Shown in pieces: positions 56,302 through 64,000 of a DNA stretch of 64,000 bases. Source of the stretch: an uncultured Pelagibacteraceae bacterium (GTDB lineage Bacteria > Pseudomonadota > Alphaproteobacteria > Pelagibacterales > Pelagibacteraceae); the NCBI GenBank assembly GCA_902516465.1, contig CABXZD010000004.1:22489-86488 (forward strand). The letters run 5' to 3'. Positions within the stretch are counted from its first letter, which is position 1. The number at the start of each line of letters is the position of its first letter. The notes under the pieces were generated by a model. That model did no database searches. It saw nothing but the letters and a program-made list of their open reading frames with translations, and was not told the origin of the DNA. Made by a program: the position numbers and the translations under genes.

Positions 56302-57588
56302 TTAAGCTAAAAATATTACCCAATATCCAGCTGAGGCTGAAACAAATAATATCATTAATAAGATGATCCATGATATTTTTCTAAATTTTAAAAGCCCAGT
56401 TTTTTTATGTCTTGGTACTTTTAAAATATCTGTTTGACTGTACCCCATGAAGTGACCAATATAAATAGACTCTATAAACGTTATGATTAGAACTGAAATC
56501 GCATTTATATAAGCTGTGAAAATAAACCAATCAAATACATTCAGATAGGGCATATCTGGAATTTTTGATGCAGCAGCAACAAGATTGAATGCAACAAGGG
56601 ATAAAACTAGAGTAATACAAACTGAAATTCTATAAAATTCGAAAGGTACAAATATTGTAAAATAGGTAACCATTATTATCATAACTATTGGCATAATAAA
56701 TTTAAAAACAAAACTAATTGAATTTCTCTCTATCAGAAATTCAGTGGTAATAGAATGTTTTGCATAATCTGAATATGCATCAACTAAAGTTTCCATATAT
56801 GGATATGAAATAAATTTATTAATAGTCCAACCAGGAGATGATATATTAGTAAAATTTACTTCTCTCATTTCATCATTTAAAATTTTAAATTTATCTGATG
56901 CTCTAAAAGAAACTTTCTCAAAGATTTTTGAATAAATTACAAATTTAAAAGATTGTTCATCAAAAGGATACCTCTTGTAATCAAAGTCTGATATATTGTA
57001 TGAAGCAACTTCATCATAATAAATATATTCAATTGTTCCATCATAAAAAATTAATATTTTAGGTTTTACATTGGACTCTACCTTTTTGGAGTCTTGAAAA
57101 GTCATTTGAAAGTCAAAAAATTTTCCTTCTGAGATTGATTTATTTAAGTCGTACTCACATACTACGATTTTCTGTGTTTTAGCTTCAATTACTTTTTTAT
57201 TGATTGAGGACATTTCATCTGAGAAATCATCTGATAAACTATTAAAAATTATAAGATTTAATTTGGGCTCAGTATAAAAGAAAGATCTTTGATCTAGGAA
57301 AAGTGATAGAGTAGAATTTTGCTCATCTAAATCAATTCTTTTTAAATTAAAGTAATTTCTTAAAGTTATATCATCTTTAAGTTTTTTTACACTACCAAAA
57401 GTACTTTTATCATATATTTTTTCACAAATTCTTTTTGGAAATAATTCACTAAACTCTAATCTTTTTTCTGCTTCAAGAGAAGTTACCTCAATTGAAATTG
57501 CCCTAGAAAAAAAAATTGTAAGAAATATCAATACAAATCCTAAAAATCTAACCGTATTAATTTTTTTATAAAACTTAATTTGGTCCAT
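56302..57588 (-). CDS. Pentameric ligand-gated ion channel homologue (prokaryotic Cys-loop family)
   Basis: Signal peptide; Pro-loop FDYKRYPFDEQSFKF; M1 FKFIMPIVMIIMVTYFTIFV; M2 ISVCITLVLSLVAFN then PDMPYLNVFDWFIFTAYI. Confidence 0.85.
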   Translation of the reverse strand: MDQIKFYKKINTVRFLGFVLIFLTIFFSRAISIEVTSLEAEKRLEFSELFPKRICEKIYDKSTFGSVKKLKDDITLRNYFNLKRIDLDEQNSTLSLFLDQRSFFYTEPKLNLIIFNSLSDDFSDEMSSINKKVIEAKTQKIVVCEYDLNKSISEGKFFDFQMTFQDSKKVESNVKPKILIFYDGTIEYIYYDEVASYNISDFDYKRYPFDEQSFKFVIYSKIFEKVSFRASDKFKILNDEMREVNFTNISSPGWTINKFISYPYMETLVDAYSDYAKHSITTEFLIERNSISFVFKFIMPIVMIIMVTYFTIFVPFEFYRISVCITLVLSLVAFNLVAAASKIPDMPYLNVFDWFIFTAYINAISVLIITFIESIYIGHFMGYSQTDILKVPRHKKTGLLKFRKISWIILLMILFVSASAGYWVIFLA

Positions 57589-58942
57589 ATGCTACTTTTG
57601 GTAACCATGTAACAATTTCAGGGAAATTAAATACAATAGCAACTGCTATTACTTGCAGGATAACAAATGGAATTATTCCTTTATATATATTTGTTATAGA
57701 AATTCCTTGAGGAGCCACACCTTTCATATAAAAAAGAGCAAACCCAACTGGGGGGGTTATGAATGAAGTTTGTAAAACCACAGCAAACATTACAATAAAC
57801 CAAACCATATCAACTCCCAGATCCATCATTACTGGTGCCAAGAAGGGTAAAATAATTAATGTAATTTCAATCCAATCTAAAAAGAAACCTAATAAAAATG
57901 CCACAAACAATACAACTATTACAACTCCACTTGTTCCAAAAGGCAATGCCTTAAGCGCTCCTTCTATTAATTCATCGCCTCCCAAACCTCTTAAAATTAA
58001 TGCAAACATTGTTGCGCCAACAAAAAGTGCAAAAATATAAGCTGTAGTATGGGTTGTTTTTCTAATCACAATTTTTAAGTCTGAAAATGATAATCTTCCT
58101 CTAACTATAGCCAACAAAGATGCACCTAAAGCCCCAACTCCAGATGCTTCTGTTGGAGTAGCAATTCCCATGAATATACTTCCTAAAACAGCAAAAATTA
58201 ATAAAGCTGGTGGTATGATAGATTTTAAAACTCTTAAAACTATTTTTAAATCAACTGGTTCAGCATCTTTTGGAAGTGGTGCAGCTTTTGGATTCATGTA
58301 AGCATAAACAACGATAAAAATTGTGTATAATAACCCAAGTAATAGGCCTGGAAAAACAGCCCCCATAAATAAATCTCCAACTGAAATTCTTACTTGGTCC
58401 CCCATAATTACGAGCATAATACTTGGAGGTATAAGAATTCCTAAAGTCCCAGTCGCACAAACAACTCCACAAGCTAAATTTGGATTGTACTTATTCTTTA
58501 ACATTAATGGCACACCTAAAATTGTTAGAAGCACTACTGCTGCACCAATAATTCCTGTTGAAGCAGCAAGCAAAACTCCAATAAATACAATTGAGATTGC
58601 AAGTCCACCTCTTGTTTTACCAAACAATTTAGACAGATCAGTCATTAGATCCTCTGCTATACCAGATTTGTCCATCATTATTCCCATAAAAATAAACATT
58701 GGTAGTGCAACTAAAACCCAATTGGCCATTACACCATAAAGCCTGTAGACAACCATCGAGGCAAATCCGAAATCAACACCATAAAATGTGTCAAATAAAT
58801 TATCGGAAAGCATTGAGATAAATATAAACAGAACTCCTAAACCACCCATTGTCCAAGCTACAGGAAATCCATAAAATATTAATGTTATAAAACTAAAAAA
58901 GAGAGCGATTGCTAAAAAATATTCTGTAACTAGTGAAATCAT
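57575..58942 (-). CDS. dctM: TRAP transporter large permease DctM
   Basis: GFPVAWTMGGLGVLF, IPPSIMLVIMGDQ, FITPPVGFALFY. Confidence 0.96.
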   Translation of the reverse strand: MISLVTEYFLAIALFFSFITLIFYGFPVAWTMGGLGVLFIFISMLSDNLFDTFYGVDFGFASMVVYRLYGVMANWVLVALPMFIFMGIMMDKSGIAEDLMTDLSKLFGKTRGGLAISIVFIGVLLAASTGIIGAAVVLLTILGVPLMLKNKYNPNLACGVVCATGTLGILIPPSIMLVIMGDQVRISVGDLFMGAVFPGLLLGLLYTIFIVVYAYMNPKAAPLPKDAEPVDLKIVLRVLKSIIPPALLIFAVLGSIFMGIATPTEASGVGALGASLLAIVRGRLSFSDLKIVIRKTTHTTAYIFALFVGATMFALILRGLGGDELIEGALKALPFGTSGVVIVVLFVAFLLGFFLDWIEITLIILPFLAPVMMDLGVDMVWFIVMFAVVLQTSFITPPVGFALFYMKGVAPQGISITNIYKGIIPFVILQVIAVAIVFNFPEIVTWLPKVAYGPN

Positions 58943-59508
58943 TTTTTATCCTCTAATCCAAATCGCAGTGTTTCTATTATTCTTACAATCCTTGAGAAAC
59001 CAGAAATTAAGAGTAAGAAAAAACTGATTACTAAAAAACCTTTTACAAACCATCTAGCTGGTAATCCATTAGCTGATGTTGATCTTTCACTTGAAGCCCA
59101 CGATAATTCAAAGAAAGGGACTGCATAATAAAGAACGAGGATTACGAATGGTAAAAATAAAATCAAAATACCAAATAATTCAAACCATAGTTTTTTTCTA
59201 TAACTTAGTCTCTCACTTAAAACATCAACCCTTACATGAGAGTCCACTATATATGTTGAAGATAAACCAATTAACCAGCCTATACAATAAAGGTGCCATT
59301 GCAGTTCCTCCAGCTCAATCATTCCATTTCTAAAAACATATCTTAAGACTACATTTAGAATGATAACTGCAATTAATATTACCCAGAACCAATTAAAAAT
59401 TTCTCCTATCTGTAAAACAAAATTATCAATTTTCTTTGTGATAGGTGTGTGTCTAAGCTGTAGTTTTTTATCAAGAGAAGTTTTTACAGATGTAAATTCT
59501 TTAGACAT
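58939..59508 (-). CDS. dctQ: TRAP transporter small permease DctQ
   Basis: Four TM segments, ELEELQWHLYCIGWLIGLSSTYIVDSHVRVDVL. Confidence 0.93.
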   Translation of the reverse strand: MSKEFTSVKTSLDKKLQLRHTPITKKIDNFVLQIGEIFNWFWVILIAVIILNVVLRYVFRNGMIELEELQWHLYCIGWLIGLSSTYIVDSHVRVDVLSERLSYRKKLWFELFGILILFLPFVILVLYYAVPFFELSWASSERSTSANGLPARWFVKGFLVISFFLLLISGFSRIVRIIETLRFGLEDKK

Positions 59509-59520
59509 AATTTTTTCCTT

Positions 59521-59554
59521 AAAAACAAAAGCAGCCGGTGAAACCGGCCGCTTT
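59521..59554 (-). terminator. Hairpin plus U-tract between dctP and dctQ (attenuator / mRNA-end signal)
   Basis: Minus-strand AAAGCGGCCGGT-TTC-ACCGGCTGCTTT followed by TGTTTTT; one G·U pair in a 12 bp stem. Confidence 0.8.
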
Positions 59555-59587
59555 CATTATTATAATCAACTTTTTAAGTATTAAATA

Positions 59588-60652
59588 CTAAAAGTTTCGA
59601 GGTAAATATCCCCATTTTTGCCAAACATCATACTCCTTCATGAATGCTTGTTGAGAAGCCCATACTTTGGCAAAGTCAGCATCTTTAGCAGATTCTTCTT
59701 TCATTACTCTAGCACTAACTTTTTGTAGCTCTCTCAATACACTATCAGGCAATCTAGCTGCTGTTACACCTTTAGAAGGAAAAGTTCCGATTTGTTTTCC
59801 TTGTAAAAATTCACCAGTAGTAATTGCTCTCATAGCCGCTGCTGTACAAGCCATTTCGAATAATGCTTGGTCAGCTGCACCCATTTTTTTCCATAAATCT
59901 AGATTGATCATGAAATGAGTTGAGGTTGATACTTGGTGCCAACCTGGGAACAGGTTGAACTTAGTGATTTTATGAAAACCTAAAACCTCATCAATAGCAG
60001 GCATTGAATATTCAGTAGCATCTAGAGTTCCTTTTTCTAGCGCTGCAAAAATTTCTCCGCCAGCCATTAAAGTAGCTGAAGCTCCTATTTCATTTAAAAC
60101 CATTCCCCCTAAACCTGAGAAACGAATTTTTAAACCTTTAAGATCTGAAAGGCTAGTTATAGGGTTTCTATACCAACCAGCTGTTTCAGGCCCAATTGTA
60201 CTACATAACAAAACTTGAATATTTTGTTTGTTGTATATTTCATTAGCTAATTTAGCGCCTTCTCCTTCAAACCACCAAGCTGCATATTCCCATGGTTCCA
60301 TTCCAAATGGAACAGCTGCAAATAATACTGCTGCTGGTATTCTTCCTTGGTCATATGCCATATAGTTATAAGCTGCTGGCAAGTCACCTTTACTTATTGA
60401 AGGTGAGATTTCTAGTGGTGGAAGAATTTTTCCAGGCTCGTAAACCTTTAATTTAATTCTACCATCAGTCGCTCTATCTAATGTATCTGATAAACGTGCA
60501 ACAGGATCTCCTAATGCAGGCCAACCAGTATTAAAAGTAGATTGTACTTTCCATCTAATTTTTTCCGCTGCAGTAACTTGCTGTAATGAAAAAGTTACCA
60601 TTAAAGCAAACACCGCAAAGAAACTAACAGATGTTTTTATCAGTTTTTTCAT
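59588..60652 (-). CDS. dctP: TRAP transporter substrate-binding protein (TakP/DctP-like)
   Basis: Signal peptide MKKLIKTSVSFFAVFALMVTFSLQQVTAAE; start 60652 with strong SD GAGAGGGGAAA; GPETAGWYR..DLKGLKIRFSGLGG. Confidence 0.93.
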   Translation of the reverse strand: MKKLIKTSVSFFAVFALMVTFSLQQVTAAEKIRWKVQSTFNTGWPALGDPVARLSDTLDRATDGRIKLKVYEPGKILPPLEISPSISKGDLPAAYNYMAYDQGRIPAAVLFAAVPFGMEPWEYAAWWFEGEGAKLANEIYNKQNIQVLLCSTIGPETAGWYRNPITSLSDLKGLKIRFSGLGGMVLNEIGASATLMAGGEIFAALEKGTLDATEYSMPAIDEVLGFHKITKFNLFPGWHQVSTSTHFMINLDLWKKMGAADQALFEMACTAAAMRAITTGEFLQGKQIGTFPSKGVTAARLPDSVLRELQKVSARVMKEESAKDADFAKVWASQQAFMKEYDVWQKWGYLPRNF

Positions 60653-60706
60653 TTTCCCCTCTCTATTTTGAGTTGTTTTAAATTTAAAGAACATCCCCAA
60701 CTCATT

Positions 60707-61888
60707 TTAGAACGCTCTCCATGCTTTACCGTAAAGATCAACCATTTCATTTACAGTAGGCACTCTTGGATTGAGGTTAGGCGCTCCTGAAACTTCTGCA
60801 TCAGTAGCCATATTTTTAAGCTTTTCCTCAAAATTTTTTTCATCAATACCGAAATTTCTCATTGATGGTACATCAAAATCTTTATTCATCTTATAAAGAC
60901 CTTTAACCAACTTTTCACAAGCAGTATCGTCATCGTCATTTAGCTGAGCAAAATTTCCAGCTTTACTGCAATCAGCATATCTGCTTTTAGCATAATCAAT
61001 TGAAAACTCAGTAATAGTAGGTAATAACATTGCATTACTCAATCCATGCGGAACCTTAAAGTTACTCCCTAAAGGTCTACTCATCCCATGAACTAAACAT
61101 ATCGATGCGTTTGAAAATGCTAGACCTCCTAGAGTTGCAGCTAACATTAACCCCTCTCTTGCTTTTAAATCTTTGGGATCTTTATCGACAGCATAAATAT
61201 TTTGTCTTACAAGTCTTATTGTATCTAAGGCCATTCTATCTGAAAATAATGTAGCCTTTTTACTAATATAAGCCTCAATACCGTGAGTTAAAGTATCGAT
61301 AGCACTATCGATAGTTAGTCTTCTTGGTTTTGATAAAGTTAAATCATAATCGACGATTGCACAGGTTGGAACGAAACCTTCACCTCTACACGAAATTTTT
61401 TCATTATTTTTTGAATCTATAATTACTGCGTGATGAGTTACTTCTGAGCCAGTTCCAGCTGTTGTGGGTATAGCAATAATTGGTAAACCTTGTTTATCAA
61501 ACGTTGAAGGTGGTTTGTAGTCTTGTACATTCTTACTATACTTAGCCATTGCAGCAATAGCCTTAGCAGTATCAATCGGACTACCGCCTCCAAAACCTAT
61601 TACAGCCTCACTTTTAAATTTTTCTAAATGATTAATACCATTTAAAACTACCTTATCAGTTGGATCAGGGACAGTATCATCAAAAACATTAGATTTTAAT
61701 CCTGCTTTAGTTAAAATATTTTGAAGTTTTTTTACATAACCAAATTCAACCATCTGTTTGTCCGTAACGATCAGAAAAGATTTCACTGAATTTAAAGTTT
61801 TTATAATTTCTGGAAGTTGATTTAAACTGCCCTTGCCAATCTGCATATATCTTGGCACGCATATTCGGACATTGTCTCTTTTAATCAA
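60707..61888 (-). CDS. Iron-containing alcohol dehydrogenase
   Basis: GFGGGSPIDTAKAIA, PTTAGTGSEVT, HGMSRPLG, PHGLSNAMLLP. Confidence 0.93.
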   Translation of the reverse strand: MIKRDNVRICVPRYMQIGKGSLNQLPEIIKTLNSVKSFLIVTDKQMVEFGYVKKLQNILTKAGLKSNVFDDTVPDPTDKVVLNGINHLEKFKSEAVIGFGGGSPIDTAKAIAAMAKYSKNVQDYKPPSTFDKQGLPIIAIPTTAGTGSEVTHHAVIIDSKNNEKISCRGEGFVPTCAIVDYDLTLSKPRRLTIDSAIDTLTHGIEAYISKKATLFSDRMALDTIRLVRQNIYAVDKDPKDLKAREGLMLAATLGGLAFSNASICLVHGMSRPLGSNFKVPHGLSNAMLLPTITEFSIDYAKSRYADCSKAGNFAQLNDDDDTACEKLVKGLYKMNKDFDVPSMRNFGIDEKNFEEKLKNMATDAEVSGAPNLNPRVPTVNEMVDLYGKAWRAF

Positions 61889-62038
61889 GTCATCTCCTCT
61901 TTAAATTAATCTAATCTAAGCTTAAGTAAATTTAGGAGTCAACACCATAAAACCCTTAATTGATAATATTTTTCTCATTTAAGGAAACATGTTGCAATCA
62001 AAAAAAACGTGATATATTTTATTTATAAAATTATTTTA

Positions 62039-63532
62039 ATGAAAACAGTTAGTCACTTTATTAATGGAAAGATTTATTCGAATGGTAAATCTAGAAAAGG
62101 ACCAATATTCAATCCAGCTATTGGTGAGCAAATTGCTGAAGTTGAATTAGCTAGTAAGGTTACAGTTGAAATGGCCATTAAAAATTCCTCAGAGGCTTTT
62201 TTAAAATGGTCAAAAACTACACCAATAAATAGATCAAGAATTTTATCAAAATATAAAGACCTTCTCATAAATAATATGGAACAACTTGCAAATCTAGTGT
62301 CGGAACAACATGGGAAAACAATTGCTGATGCCAAAGGTTCAGTTCAAAGAGGAATAGAAGTAGTTGAATATGCGACAGGAATTACAGATTCTTTAAAAGG
62401 GGATCACTCAACAAGTGTTGGAACAAATGTCGACTCACATACATTGAGACAACCTCTTGGAGTTTGTGCTGGTATAACACCATTTAATTTTCCTGCGATG
62501 GTTCCAATGTGGATGTATCCCGTTGCTATAGCTTGTGGAAATACATTTGTGTTAAAACCATCTGAAAAAGATCCAAGCTGTCCAATTAGATTAGCAGAAT
62601 TAGCAATCGAAGCAGGTTTTCCTCCAGGTGTTTTAAATGTTGTTAATGGTGACAAAGAAGCAGTAGATACTTTGCTAGAAAATAAAACAGTTCAAGCAAT
62701 TAGTTTTGTTGGTTCGACACCTATAGCTGAGTATGTTTATCATACAGGCACAAAAAACAATAAAAGAGTGCAAGCTCTAGGTGGAGCAAAAAATCATATG
62801 GTTATAATGCCTGATGCTGACGTAAATAAAACTACAGACGCAATTATAGGTTCTGCTTTTGGTTCAGCAGGAGAGAGGTGTATGGCAATTTCGGTTGCTG
62901 TTTGTGTAGGAAAACAAACTAAAGAAAAAATAAAAACTAAATTGTTAGAAGAAACAGCAAAATTGAATGTAGGACCATATACTGATGAGAAAAGTGATTT
63001 TGGTCCTCTAAATAACAAAGCTCATTTTGAGAAAGTTTTAGGATATATTGATACTGGAGAAAAAGAAGGAGCTAAATTATTAGCAGATGGAAGAAATTTT
63101 AAAAAACAAGGTTACGAAAATGGTTACTTTGTTGGTCCAACAATATTTGATGATGTCAAGCCAGATATGAAAATCTATAAAGAAGAAATCTTTGGCCCAG
63201 TGTTAAGTATGATGACCACTAATACTTATGAAGAAGCACTAAACTTAGTTAATGACCATGAGCTTGGGAACGGAGCGGCTGTCTTTACTAAAAGTGGAAA
63301 TATTGCTAAACATTTTACTGAAAATGCAAAAATTGGTATGATAGGAGTTAATGTGCCTATTCCTGTGCCAGTTGCTTACCATAGTTTTGGTGGATGGAAA
63401 AGATCCTTATTCGGAGATCATTCAATGCACGGACCAGAAGGTGTTAGGTTTTACACTAAACTCAAAACCGCGACAGTGACTTGGGTAGAAGACAATGCAG
63501 GACCTGAGTTTACTATTCCAGTTTTATCTTAA
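62039..63532 (+). CDS. mmsA: CoA-acylating methylmalonate-semialdehyde dehydrogenase
   Basis: GITPFNFPAMVPMWM, GSAGERCMAIS; ATG at 62039 begins the usual MKTVSHFINGK N-terminus. Confidence 0.93.
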   Translation: MKTVSHFINGKIYSNGKSRKGPIFNPAIGEQIAEVELASKVTVEMAIKNSSEAFLKWSKTTPINRSRILSKYKDLLINNMEQLANLVSEQHGKTIADAKGSVQRGIEVVEYATGITDSLKGDHSTSVGTNVDSHTLRQPLGVCAGITPFNFPAMVPMWMYPVAIACGNTFVLKPSEKDPSCPIRLAELAIEAGFPPGVLNVVNGDKEAVDTLLENKTVQAISFVGSTPIAEYVYHTGTKNNKRVQALGGAKNHMVIMPDADVNKTTDAIIGSAFGSAGERCMAISVAVCVGKQTKEKIKTKLLEETAKLNVGPYTDEKSDFGPLNNKAHFEKVLGYIDTGEKEGAKLLADGRNFKKQGYENGYFVGPTIFDDVKPDMKIYKEEIFGPVLSMMTTNTYEEALNLVNDHELGNGAAVFTKSGNIAKHFTENAKIGMIGVNVPIPVPVAYHSFGGWKRSLFGDHSMHGPEGVRFYTKLKTATVTWVEDNAGPEFTIPVLS

Positions 63533-63554
63533 ATTTTAAAAAATTTAAATTTAG

Positions 63555-64000
63555 ATGACAGACACAAATAGCAGAACTTCTCCAAGAAGAATATTAAATA
63601 TATTAGAGGAAATCATAGTTGATCCTGATAACTTTACAGCAAAAAAAATTTCTCATAAGTTAAAGATACCTTTGCCTACTATTTATAGACATATTGAAAC
63701 CCTATGTGAGGAAAAATATTTAGTAGCAAATGGTTCAAAAAAATATCTTCCTGGACCAAAAATAAGAAATTTAATTTTAAAAAGCCTGCCCTATGAACCA
63801 AATTTTACTTTAAGAAGATCATACTTAAGAAAACTAACTAATGATATCGAGGAAACGGTTAGTTTGTCAATACCTATAGGTACTAAACTTGTTTATTTTG
63901 ACAGAATAGAATTTCATTGGCCAATGCAATTAAACTTGGAAGCTGGAGATCATCTTCCATTACATGCATCCGCATCAGGGAAATTATATCTATCATCAAT
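63555..64000 (+). CDS. IclR-family transcriptional regulator (truncated at window end)
   Basis: From ATG 63555: MTDTNSRTSPRRILNILEEIIVDPDNFTAKKISHKLKIPLPTIYRHIETL... LPLHASASGKLYLSS. Confidence 0.85.
   Translation, partial: MTDTNSRTSPRRILNILEEIIVDPDNFTAKKISHKLKIPLPTIYRHIETLCEEKYLVANGSKKYLPGPKIRNLILKSLPYEPNFTLRRSYLRKLTNDIEETVSLSIPIGTKLVYFDRIEFHWPMQLNLEAGDHLPLHASASGKLYLSS

Noticed and set aside
58260-58739. ORFs overlapping dctM (58260-58472 -, 58323-58739 +)
   Set aside because: Out-of-frame or antisense to dctM with no recognisable motif.
60653-60700. Track's upstream start for dctP (MGMFFKFKTTQNREGK)
   Set aside because: Strong SD and a standard signal peptide support the start at 60652.
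61917-61924. TAAGCTTA palindrome in the ADH/mmsA divergent region as IclR operator
   Set aside because: Only 8 bp and does not extend; no second copy found.

Overview
AT-rich, very compact bacterial chromosome segment. Gene content and gene order look alphaproteobacterial and SAR11/Pelagibacter-like (this lineage call is inferred from content, not from a search). I support about 62 protein-coding genes. No rRNA, tRNA, CRISPR array, prophage or transposon was recognised. Main blocks: RND efflux pair; polA–chvI–chvG–ahcY–tsaE–amgK/murU-like run; polyamine cluster (ODC-like, DHS-like, aguB, aguA); metX–metW behind a SAM-II riboswitch; rplU–rpmA–obgE–proB–proA–nadD–rsfS–ctpA–rppH; F1 ATP synthase atpHAGDC with priA; mdh–sucCDAB–lpd; and an accessory module at the right end (Fe-ADH, TRAP transporter dctPQM, a pentameric ligand-gated ion channel homologue, a small secreted protein, divergent mmsA and an IclR regulator). 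The best candidate for an undescribed system is the TRAP transporter translationally coupled to the ligand-gated channel. Other notable signals: an RNA hairpin between dctP and dctQ that pairs fully only on the coding strand, an SD-sequestering hairpin in the rplU leader, a terminator-like leader before the polyamine operon, a terminator encoded across two abutting convergent genes, and overlap or abutment at all six convergent gene pairs.
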